This document shows positions 16,471 to 24,133 of a DNA stretch of 64,000 bases, piece after piece. The stretch spans positions 558,001 to 622,000 of the forward strand of contig CAWBKX010000002.1 of NCBI GenBank assembly GCA_963789565.1. The letters run 5' to 3'. The stretch is from CALAGB01 sp963789565. GTDB lineage: Bacteria > Chloroflexota > Chloroflexia > Thermomicrobiales > Thermomicrobiaceae. Below the pieces are notes generated by a model that was given only the letters and a program-made list of their open reading frames with translations, had not been told where the DNA came from and did not search any database. The translations under genes were made by a program, and so were the position numbers. Each line of letters begins with the position of its first letter. The first letter of the stretch is position 1.

Positions 16471-17369
16471 TGCTCCACCCCTTCGAGCCGCAAACCATAC
16501 ACACGCGCCGCATTGCGCCACAGGATGGCATCCATCACGTCGTCGGACAGTCCATGCTTGTCAATATGCCTCACAAATCGATCTTGCCTCAGCACGGGAT
16601 AGTCCGTTCCCATCATTACCCGGTTGTGGCCGACCAAATCGATCACGGTCGGGAAGACGTGTGACCGATAGAGATAGGTCGATGCGGCTGAATCATAGTA
16701 AACGTTGCGCGTCTGCTCCGCGACTTCAGGCATCAATTCGTAAAAGGGCAAGCCACCGCCCCAATGCGCCGCCACGACAGTGACCTCGGGGAATTCCAAC
16801 AAGAATCGCAAGAGGCGCTCGGGAGTCGACGAGCCCTTTCCTGGATAGATGTGGCCCACGGGCTCGCTGACGTGGAAGAGAAGCGGTTTGCCGTGCTCTC
16901 GGCAGGCCTCGGCCAGCATCGCCAACGGCGCTGGATCCATCCAGTCGAATCCTTGCGCATCGGCGTTGAGTTCACCGATCCCGACCGCTCCCGCTTGGAG
17001 GCAGCGTTGCGCCTCTTGGGCAGCACCCGCTTGCATCGGCGAAACCGTTGCCACGACCGCGATGCGTCCCGGGTTGCGCGCCGCGACTTCCAGGAGATAG
17101 TCGTTGTGCTCTCGGCAAAGTCCGGCATCTTTCCAGGGGAACCCACAGACGATCGAGCAGGTGAATCCTGCCTCGTCCATGCTTGCCAGAATGTCTTCTT
17201 CACTCGCGAGGAGAGATTTCGGGCTCTGGTAGAGGTCGGCAAACCACTCGTCGCGTGAGCCGACAGTGGCGCGATCTCGCGCGAACTCTGGCGGGAAAAT
17301 GTGCGTGTGAGCATCGACGATGACTCGTCGCTTTATCACATCACGTCCGGACCAAGTGGAATCTCGCAT
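16467..17369 (-). CDS. Amidohydrolase-family metal-dependent hydrolase
   Basis: A 300-residue TIM-barrel hydrolase of the amidohydrolase-2 type. The metal-binding pattern is complete: VDAHTHIF (HxH) near the N-terminus, LLFHVSEP, VVAAHWGGG and GTDYPVLRQDRF with the terminal Asp. Relatives include decarboxylases and lactone or amide hydrolases; the substrate cannot be read from sequence. Two starts are possible: ATG 17369 with AGGA 10 bases upstream (chosen) and GTG 17339. It sits between a PP2C phosphatase (47 bases upstream) and ruvA (4-base overlap), so it is probably co-transcribed with both. Confidence 0.8.
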   Translation of the reverse strand: MRDSTWSGRDVIKRRVIVDAHTHIFPPEFARDRATVGSRDEWFADLYQSPKSLLASEEDILASMDEAGFTCSIVCGFPWKDAGLCREHNDYLLEVAARNPGRIAVVATVSPMQAGAAQEAQRCLQAGAVGIGELNADAQGFDWMDPAPLAMLAEACREHGKPLLFHVSEPVGHIYPGKGSSTPERLLRFLLEFPEVTVVAAHWGGGLPFYELMPEVAEQTRNVYYDSAASTYLYRSHVFPTVIDLVGHNRVMMGTDYPVLRQDRFVRHIDKHGLSDDVMDAILWRNAARVYGLRLEGVEQ

Positions 17370-17415
17370 CGAATGGCTGTCCTGAGATAATCTTGGAGGT
17401 TGGTGAATGCGGACA

Positions 17416-18303
17416 CTACCCGAGGTAGAGAATGAGCACGACGATCGCGACAAAGACCAGAAGACCCAGCACGACCAACATCGGAATGAGATAGCTGGCT
17501 CGCTCGTCTTCAACATCCTGCTCGGAGGCGCGATCGGTGGAGACATCCGCCGGAGCCGCCCAGACTACCACGGCAGTGACGTTATCGTTCGATCCGTGCT
17601 CGATCGCCAGATTGACGAGCTCCCGAGCGGCGTCCTCAGGGTGGCGGCTGAGCGTCACCGAGACCATTTCTTCTTCATCGACGTAGTCGTGCACACCGTC
17701 GCTCGTCAAGACAAGTCGATCTTCTGGGAGGAGTCGGATCTCGAAGACGTCAACATCCACGCGTTGCCGGTGACCAAGCGCACGCGTGACGATGTTGCGA
17801 TGCTGGCTCTCTCGAGCTTCCTGCTCGGTCATGGCGCCTGCCGCGACCTGTTCGGCGACCAGGGAGTGGTCGCGCGTGACCTGCGTTAGACGGTCGGCAC
17901 GTACGAGATATGCGCGGCTGTCGCCCACGTTGGCAACGGTCAGATCTGGTCCCCGAATGACGCCGGCAACGAGTGTCGTACCCATCATGTACTGCTCGCC
18001 TTTGGCCGACCCGTTGTCGAAGATCTGCTCGTTCGCCTTGCGAAACGCCTGTTTGAGCCGAAGCGGAATGTCGGTGGAGTCTGCCTCCGCGCCGAAGTAT
18101 TCGGCGCGCAATGTGTCGATGGCGATACGAGCCGCGACCTCGCCGCCTTGATAGCCGCCCATTCCGTCTGCCAGAGCGACGAGCATGCCATTATCTTTGA
18201 CGTCGTCCGTCTGAGCGTCACTGACGAACACGGCGTCTTCATTTTGCTCGCGAACGGACCCGGTATCGGTTCCGGCTCCTACGATAACGCGTAGCTCATC
18301 CAC
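17416..18303 (-). CDS. PP2C-family protein serine/threonine phosphatase, membrane anchored
   Basis: A 295-residue PstP/PrpC-like phosphatase. The metal and phosphate motifs are all present in order: SVREQNEDA, LADGMGGYQGGE, VANVGDSRAYL, TRDHSLV, LTSDGVHDYV and HGSNDNVTAVVV. A single transmembrane helix at about 270-292 ends the protein, so the catalytic domain faces the cytoplasm. Such enzymes reverse Hanks-type kinases and pair functionally with FHA proteins, two of which lie 4 kb away (22660-23891). No kinase is in the window. The start is GTG 18303 with GAAGG about 9 bases upstream. Confidence 0.92.
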   Translation of the reverse strand: MDELRVIVGAGTDTGSVREQNEDAVFVSDAQTDDVKDNGMLVALADGMGGYQGGEVAARIAIDTLRAEYFGAEADSTDIPLRLKQAFRKANEQIFDNGSAKGEQYMMGTTLVAGVIRGPDLTVANVGDSRAYLVRADRLTQVTRDHSLVAEQVAAGAMTEQEARESQHRNIVTRALGHRQRVDVDVFEIRLLPEDRLVLTSDGVHDYVDEEEMVSVTLSRHPEDAARELVNLAIEHGSNDNVTAVVVWAAPADVSTDRASEQDVEDERASYLIPMLVVLGLLVFVAIVVLILYLG

Positions 18304-18495
18304 CGCTGTCGTGCCTTCACTCCTTCAGCAAGACGTGCCGGACTACTCAATGCCAGGGGGACAGTCGTTCGCGCTTTGGCCGCAAAATCGTACCATGGTG
18401 ACCGTACATCCGCAAAAGCTGGACCGATTGATGCGTAAAGCACTGTGATAGCATTGGTTTTCGCCGATCAACTGACAAATTGGAGTTAATCGCCG

Positions 18496-19224
18496 ATGAG
18501 ATTTCACCACGCGGTCCTCATGATGTCAGCCATTATAGGGATTTTTTCCCTGGTTGACTGCGGAGGCTCGAAAACGCCAACAGCGACCCCGTCGCCAACC
18601 GCGGTTTCGGTTAAGGACATCCTGAATTCGACGGCGGATCGCTTTGACCAGACGAATTCGCTCCACTTTGATCTCACTGTCGACGGTACAGTGGCGCTTG
18701 ATCAGAATGGCACGATCAAACTCCACTCCGCGAACGGTGATTTGAAGCGTCCGGACAGTGCTCAGGCCAAGGCAAATGTGACGTTCCTCGGGGCGAATCT
18801 CTCGATCAATCTCGTGTCGATCGGGACTGATGAGTACATGACCAACCCGATTTCCGGTTCATGGGAGAAGGCGCCTTCGGATCTCGGATACGATCCAGCG
18901 GTCCTCTTTGATAAGAACCAGGGCATATCGCACGTGATTCGCAATCTGCAGGAACCGAAGATGGTGGGTTCGGATACAGTCAACGGTAAGGACGCGTACC
19001 ACATCAGCGGTACCGTGCAGAAGTCCGACGCGGAAGCGATCACGGGCGGCGCGCTCCAGAGCGATTCGCTTCCCGTGGATCTCTGGGTCGACAAGCAGAC
19101 CAACGATGTTGTCAAGCTGGTATTGCACGATTCCAGCGGCAGCGGGGGGAACTCTGAGACGACGTGGACGCTTCTACTGACCAAACAGAACGAGTCAGTG
19201 ACGATCGACAAGCCCAACGTCTAG
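18496..19224 (+). CDS. LppX/LprAFG-like lipoprotein
   Basis: A 242-residue secreted lipoprotein. The N-terminus has a hydrophobic signal (residues 6-20) ending LVDC, with Cys22 the likely lipidated residue; Asp before the Cys is unusual, since Gly, Ala or Ser is normal. A Thr/Pro/Ser linker leads to a domain with the repeating beta pattern of the LppX_LprAFG family (SVKDILNSTADRFDQTNSLH, YHISGTVQKSDAEAI, VDLWVDKQTNDVVKLVL). In mycobacteria LprG binds triacylated lipids in a hydrophobic pocket and works with the MFS pump P55. The next gene here is an MFS exporter overlapping its 3' end, the same pairing. Confidence 0.82.
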   Translation: MRFHHAVLMMSAIIGIFSLVDCGGSKTPTATPSPTAVSVKDILNSTADRFDQTNSLHFDLTVDGTVALDQNGTIKLHSANGDLKRPDSAQAKANVTFLGANLSINLVSIGTDEYMTNPISGSWEKAPSDLGYDPAVLFDKNQGISHVIRNLQEPKMVGSDTVNGKDAYHISGTVQKSDAEAITGGALQSDSLPVDLWVDKQTNDVVKLVLHDSSGSGGNSETTWTLLLTKQNESVTIDKPNV

Positions 19225-20771
19225 TTCCAGGCTTGGACCAATCGCCCGTCTCGCGTCCCTTGTCGGTCGTCGCGCCAGCACTGGTTGTGGTGCTGGTGGC
19301 GGCGCTCGACCTCACGGTCATCGCGCCGATCCTTCCGCGCATGCTGTCCGATCTGGACGTGAACACGGCTGAGGCCGACCGCTACGTGTGGGTCGTTACC
19401 GGCTACCTGGTTGCCTATACGCTGACAATCCCGCTCCTCGGACGATTCTCCGACATCTTTGGACGGCGTAACGCTTTCTTGCTCGCGCTGGGCGTCTTCC
19501 TACTCGGATCAGGGATGTGTGCCTCCGCCCACACATTGCCGATGCTTATCGCGGCCCGCTCTATCCAGGGTTTCGGCGGCGGCGCGATGGTCCCGATCTC
19601 CATGGCCCTCGTGGGAGACATCCTCCCGCGCGATCGGAGAGCCGCGGCACTCGGCATCGTCGCGGCGGTGGATACGCTGGGCTGGGTACTGGGTCCGATC
19701 TGGGGCGCCGGGTTTACTCAGGTCTTCGGCACGTGGCGCGGTGTCTTTTGGCTCAATATTCCGATTGGGCTCATCGTTGGAGTCATTCTGCTGCGTGTCT
19801 GGCGAAAGGGCATTCCTACATCACAGGAACGACGGCCAATCGATCTCCCAGGTGCGGCGCTCCTCTCGATGGCGCTCTTGTTCATCAATCTTGGCGTTTC
19901 GGCAGGTTCGGGATCGACTGGTCCCAACGGCCAACATCCGCTCGGTTCAACGGCCAACCCCCTGTCGAATTACCAGATCCCGTTGATCGCGCTCGGCATT
20001 CTCGCCCTGATAGGGCTCGTATTTGTCGAGTTGCGTGTCAAGCACCCGTTGATACCACTGACACTATTCAAGAATCGGCTGTTCTCATCGGCGAACGCCA
20101 CCAACGCCCTGGTCGGAGCCGCGCTCATGGCCGCCATGGTCAACGTACCTCTTCAGGTCGCGCTCATCGCTGTGACCGAGCACCGCAGCGAGATCGTCAG
20201 CGCCGAGCTTTTGGGTGCATTCTGCTCGGCGATGGCGCTCGGAGCGCTGGCCGGCGGTCGACTCACCACCAAGATGGGCTATCGCATCGTGGTGTTGGTC
20301 GGTCTTGTGTTGGCGAGTGGTGGGTTGAGGCTTATGAGCGGCTGGCCCAATGATCTTCAGGTGATGCGCATGGCGCGCGATCTTGCGTTGGGCGGCTTTG
20401 GCTTCGGGTTGGTGATTGCGCCCGTGGGAGCTGCGGCCATCAATGCCGCGCGGGCACGCGATCTTGGGATTGCATCCGGCATCGTCATCGTGATGCGTCT
20501 TCTTGGGATGACCATCGGCATATCGGCACTGACTGGGTGGGCCGTGAGTCGCCTCAACCATGCCTTGATCAATCTGCCAACGCTTCCGCAGAAGACTGGT
20601 GAGACGCTTGGCGATTACCTGGCTCGCCAACAGACCTATGCCACCGACAAGGCCATTCCGCTCACGCTCTCGATCATTCGCGACACGTTCACGGTCGCAG
20701 CCGTCATCTGCCTTATCGCGATCATTCCCGCGCTCTTCTTGGGGCGGGCCAAGAGCGATGAATTTCTCTAA
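19164..20771 (+). CDS. MFS drug/lipid exporter, DHA2 type (14 TM), partner of the LprG-like protein
   Basis: A major-facilitator transporter of up to 535 residues with about 14 hydrophobic segments. Motif A is GRFSDIFGRR between TM2 and TM3; the antiporter motif C is seen as LGWVLGPIWGAGF in TM5. A long polar tail loop near the end (LPQKTGETLGDYLARQQTY) precedes the last helix. Likely a proton-driven exporter. The start is uncertain: GTG 19164 overlaps the lipoprotein gene by 61 bases, and TTG 19233 starts just after it. Gene order matches mycobacterial lprG-p55. The stop overlaps the convergent rpe by 4 bases. Confidence 0.85.
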   Translation: MDASTDQTERVSDDRQAQRLVPGLDQSPVSRPLSVVAPALVVVLVAALDLTVIAPILPRMLSDLDVNTAEADRYVWVVTGYLVAYTLTIPLLGRFSDIFGRRNAFLLALGVFLLGSGMCASAHTLPMLIAARSIQGFGGGAMVPISMALVGDILPRDRRAAALGIVAAVDTLGWVLGPIWGAGFTQVFGTWRGVFWLNIPIGLIVGVILLRVWRKGIPTSQERRPIDLPGAALLSMALLFINLGVSAGSGSTGPNGQHPLGSTANPLSNYQIPLIALGILALIGLVFVELRVKHPLIPLTLFKNRLFSSANATNALVGAALMAAMVNVPLQVALIAVTEHRSEIVSAELLGAFCSAMALGALAGGRLTTKMGYRIVVLVGLVLASGGLRLMSGWPNDLQVMRMARDLALGGFGFGLVIAPVGAAAINAARARDLGIASGIVIVMRLLGMTIGISALTGWAVSRLNHALINLPTLPQKTGETLGDYLARQQTYATDKAIPLTLSIIRDTFTVAAVICLIAIIPALFLGRAKSDEFL

Positions 20772-21451
20772 TCCTCGAAGACTGACCGAAATTGCCCAAC
20801 TGCTTCCTCGATGGAGACGTCTGGGCGATAGATTGCAGACCCGGCCACGAGTACATCGGCTCCCGCGTCCCACACCTCACGTGCGTTTCCCGGCTTGATT
20901 CCCCCATCGATCTCGAGGAGTGCCTTCGACTCGGCCGATTCGAGGATCTCACGAGATCGCTGTAGTTTCGGCAGCACCGCTGGAATGAAGGATTGCCCGC
21001 CAAATCCGGGATTGACGCTCATGATGAGAACCAGGTCCACAACCTCCGCAAGGTATTCCAGCGCGTCGATCGGCGTTCCCGGATTGACTGCCAATCCCGC
21101 CTGACATCCAGACTCGCGAATGTGTTGCAGAGTACGGTGGACATGGGGACAGGCCTCGAGATGCACGGTCAGAATATCGGCGCCTGCCTGCGCGAACTGC
21201 GTGATGTAGCGTTCGGGCTCCACGATCATCAGATGTACGTCGAGCGGCAACGAAGTCGCCTCTCTCACCGCGGCGATGATCGGCAGTCCGATGCTGATGT
21301 TCGGAACGAATCGACCGTCCATGACGTCGAGGTGGATGTAATCGACTCCAGCCAATTCGGCGCCATGGATCTCGCGAGCAAGATTCCGAAGATCGGCCGT
21401 CAGAATGGATGGCGCCAGCAGTGGGCGGGCACGGTTCCGCGATTCTGGCAT
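20768..21451 (-). CDS. rpe: Ribulose-phosphate 3-epimerase
   Basis: A 227-residue TIM-barrel epimerase of the pentose phosphate and Calvin pathways. Landmarks: LLAPSILTADLRNL, the metal site IHLDVMDGRFVPN, DVHLMIVEPERYI, LIMSVNPGFGGQSFIP, and EIDGGIKPGNAREVWDAGAD with the catalytic Asp, then VAGSAIY. The length is normal. It starts at ATG 21451 and is transcribed alone, tail to tail with the MFS gene. Confidence 0.96.
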   Translation of the reverse strand: MPESRNRARPLLAPSILTADLRNLAREIHGAELAGVDYIHLDVMDGRFVPNISIGLPIIAAVREATSLPLDVHLMIVEPERYITQFAQAGADILTVHLEACPHVHRTLQHIRESGCQAGLAVNPGTPIDALEYLAEVVDLVLIMSVNPGFGGQSFIPAVLPKLQRSREILESAESKALLEIDGGIKPGNAREVWDAGADVLVAGSAIYRPDVSIEEAVGQFRSVFED

Positions 21452-21530
21452 ACTGTGTGAACGCTCCTACTCTGCTGTGTCAGCCATGGCTGAGATGGAC
21501 TTGATAGTCAGCATCATTCGAGGGCACCGC

Positions 21531-22454
21531 GTGTCGGTAAAGCCGCTGATCTCAGCGCGCATCGGACGATCTTCACAAATCATACTCGGGCTTCTCCTCG
21601 TAGCCGTCTGGTGGCCAATCTCCTGGACGCACATTCGCCCTTTTTCAGACTACTACTTCTTCCCCCTGTGGCTCGGATACATCCTGACGATCGACGGAGT
21701 TGTCGCAATACGAACGCGGACGTCTCTCTGGTCCCGTAGCCGATCTCGGTTTTTGCTGCTGTTCGTCTGTTCGATCCCATTTTGGTGGATCTTCGAGTGG
21801 ATGAACGGCTACCTGCACGACTGGCATTATGTCGCGCCAACGACGTACACAACCGTTCGCTACGCGCTACTCGCGTCGATCTCATTCTCTACCGTAGTGC
21901 CTGCCGTTCTCGAAATGACCGAGCTCATCGCAAGTCTGGGCCTTGGTGAGCGGCTTCCACGCCTGCCAGCCTGGAAGCTCGAAGTCCGAGGCATCATCGC
22001 ATTTCATGTCCTGGGTTGGATCATGGTTGCCCTGGTTATCCTCTTTCCTCGCTATGCGTTTCCGCTCACCTGGCTTTCAATCTTCTTCATTGTCGAACCC
22101 ATAAATGCTCTCGCTGGTCAGCGTTCGATTGGGTACTTCGTGCGCATGGGAGACTGGCCTGCACTATGGAATCTGATGATCGCAGCTCTCGCGACCGGCT
22201 TTTTCTGGGAAATGTGGAACTTCTATTCGATGCCCAAGTGGACATATTCCGTTCCGTTCGTCGGCTTCGCACACCTCTTCGAAATGCCCGTACTGGGCTA
22301 TTCGGGTTACCTGCCCTTTGGCCTCGAAGTCTTCTCGATGTTCGCGCTGGTCTTCCTGCTTCTGTTTCGGAAGCCTCAGCAATACGCGATCGTCAGTTGC
22401 ACGGAGACCACGGTGATCGCGACACGCAGCGCCGAACGTACAACTCGTAAGTGA
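21531..22454 (+). CDS. Polytopic membrane protein of unknown function
   Basis: A 307-residue protein with about eight hydrophobic helices and many Trp, Tyr and Phe residues (for example VAVWWPISWTHIRPFSDYYF and FWWIFEWMNGYLHDWHY). I do not recognise the family. A conserved-looking loop reads TGFFWEMWNFYSMPKWTY, and the C-terminus is short and basic. GTG 21531 has AGGG 6 bases upstream; ATG 21486 or 21495 would add 12 to 15 residues. It is divergent from rpe, and nothing nearby indicates a role. Clearly a real membrane protein; function unassigned. Confidence 0.65.
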   Translation: MSVKPLISARIGRSSQIILGLLLVAVWWPISWTHIRPFSDYYFFPLWLGYILTIDGVVAIRTRTSLWSRSRSRFLLLFVCSIPFWWIFEWMNGYLHDWHYVAPTTYTTVRYALLASISFSTVVPAVLEMTELIASLGLGERLPRLPAWKLEVRGIIAFHVLGWIMVALVILFPRYAFPLTWLSIFFIVEPINALAGQRSIGYFVRMGDWPALWNLMIAALATGFFWEMWNFYSMPKWTYSVPFVGFAHLFEMPVLGYSGYLPFGLEVFSMFALVFLLLFRKPQQYAIVSCTETTVIATRSAERTTRK

Positions 22455-22579
22455 ACGCACACGGCAAACATTGACCCGAATTATCGCGAAATCACCTACT
22501 TCTTGGCGCGACACCCCGCATTACGCACAATTTGGGGGCGTCCTCGACTTCTGACTTTGGCGCCACCAACCGTCTGCGT

Positions 22580-22608
22580 TTGACCGGACCTGCCCAGACA
22601 CCTATAAT
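22580..22608 (+). promoter_or_regulatory. Sigma-70 promoter of the FHA-protein operon
   Basis: TTGACC (22580-22585), a 17-base spacer and TATAAT (22603-22608) give one of the best promoters in the window. Transcription would start near 22615, 45 bases before the fhaA start. Confidence 0.8.
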
Positions 22609-22659
22609 TTCGCGCGTTCAGAGTCGCCACACCGCTCCGCTCAGGATGGCACAACACCT

Positions 22660-23424
22660 GTGGTCAATAGCCTTCAGAAATTCGAACGATTCTTTGAACG
22701 CCTGATGGAAGGTTCCGTCGGGCGGATTTTTCGCAGTCCGATTCAGCCGGCCGAAATCGGCCGCCGCCTCGAGCGCGCGATGGAAGGCAACCAACTCGCC
22801 ACGGTGGACGGCATCGTCGTGCCGAACGACTACTCTGTCTATCTGAATCCGCAGGACATGGTTGTCTATACCGATTTCGTGACCAGTCTCTGCCGTCAAA
22901 TGGAGGACTGGCTGATCGACCTGGCGGACGAACGCAACTACGGATTCATCGATCAGGTCCGCGTGCAGATGTTTGGCGACGATCGCATCCCAGTCCGCAA
23001 CATCAGTGTCGACGCGCACATCGCCGAATTGCCCGGCTACGACCCTGTGCAGCAAGAAGCCGTTCAGCGGACCGAGGTCTATCGCGTGGTAGAGCGGACC
23101 GGAAACGTTCCACCGCAACTGCTCCGGGTGGCGAGCTCCGCTCGGCCCGAGGAGGTCTTCCCGATCCGCCGCCAGGTGACGACCATTGGGCGCTCGCTCG
23201 ACAACGACGTCGTGATTCCTGAGCCAGAAGTCTCGCGCTATCACGCCCGTATCGAATACGTGAACGGTCATCTCGAAATCGTGGACCTCGACTCAACCAA
23301 CGGAACGTCGGTCAACGGCGCCCAGATCACGCGGAGCGCCATCCAACAGGGTGACAACGTTATCGTTGGCACGGCTCGACTCGAGCTGCTTCCGTACCGC
23401 GGTAGCGGCGCGCCGGGGATGTAG
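22660..23424 (+). CDS. fhaA: FhaA-like protein: DUF3662 plus FHA domain
   Basis: A 254-residue cytoplasmic protein. The N-terminal 115 residues match the FhaA/DUF3662 domain (QKFERFFERLMEGSVGRIFR, PAEIGRRLERAMEGN, VVPNDYSVYLNPQD). A linker leads to a C-terminal FHA phosphothreonine-binding domain with the conserved TIGRSLDNDVVI, SRYHARIEY and DSTNGTSVNG. In actinobacteria FhaA binds phosphorylated MviN and regulates peptidoglycan precursor export; a similar envelope role here is inference. The GTG start has no strong Shine-Dalgarno. FhaB follows after 14 bases. Confidence 0.88.
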   Translation: MVNSLQKFERFFERLMEGSVGRIFRSPIQPAEIGRRLERAMEGNQLATVDGIVVPNDYSVYLNPQDMVVYTDFVTSLCRQMEDWLIDLADERNYGFIDQVRVQMFGDDRIPVRNISVDAHIAELPGYDPVQQEAVQRTEVYRVVERTGNVPPQLLRVASSARPEEVFPIRRQVTTIGRSLDNDVVIPEPEVSRYHARIEYVNGHLEIVDLDSTNGTSVNGAQITRSAIQQGDNVIVGTARLELLPYRGSGAPGM

Positions 23425-23438
23425 GGCCGCCTGCCAGT

Positions 23439-23891
23439 ATGATCAATCAGCTCCCATTTGAATGGTTCGTCCTGCTTCTCAGGGTCATTTTTATTTTCCT
23501 GCTCTATTTTTTCTTGTTCCAGGTGGTTCGGGTCATTCTGAGAGAGATGAGCGTCTTCACGTCCATGGGTCATGAGGAGGCGGAAGAGGCTGCATCAGCG
23601 CACCTCATCGTGCAGCAGAGTGGCGGATCTGGTCTTCGTTCCGGCATGCGACTCGATCTGGAACCGGTTACCGTCATTGGACGGCATCCACGTGCCACGA
23701 TCATGCTCGATGACACGTTTGTTTCGAGCGAACACGTGCAAATTACCTGGAGAGACGGCCGTTGGTGGCTCACTGACCTGAACAGCACCAATGGCACGAT
23801 GCTCAATCAACAACCGGTCACAGTTCCGACAGGACTGCGCTACGGGGATGTCATCGGTATCGGCGACGTGCAACTCCAGTTCGCCCCGTAG
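23439..23891 (+). CDS. fhaB: FhaB-like membrane-anchored FHA protein
   Basis: A 150-residue protein with one N-terminal transmembrane helix (about 8-32, very aromatic and Leu-rich) and a C-terminal FHA domain (VIGRHPRATIML, SSEHVQITW, LNSTNGTMLN). This is the FhaB/FipA architecture that recruits phosphorylated division or wall proteins to the membrane. It is the second gene of the FHA operon. Actinobacterial fhaB normally neighbours pstP, rodA, pbpA and pknAB; here only a PP2C gene is within 6 kb and the kinases are absent. Confidence 0.88.
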   Translation: MINQLPFEWFVLLLRVIFIFLLYFFLFQVVRVILREMSVFTSMGHEEAEEAASAHLIVQQSGGSGLRSGMRLDLEPVTVIGRHPRATIMLDDTFVSSEHVQITWRDGRWWLTDLNSTNGTMLNQQPVTVPTGLRYGDVIGIGDVQLQFAP

Positions 23892-24133
23892 TCACCCAAT
23901 TGCGCGGTGCCACCCGCGGCGTTAGCTCGTTGAATAGCTGAACGCCTGTGGTACGAGCCTCTTTTGTCGGCGCCAGTGCTCGAGTCAGGACGACGATCAG
24001 CGCCATCAGGCGGGCAAAACGCCCTCGGAAACGCGGCGAGCGCTGCGGGGATGCAGTCGCCGCGAATCCCACATAAACCGGTCTCGCCGGTCGGTTCGTC
24101 ATTACCGACTGGTGCAGAAACAAGGGGGACTCC

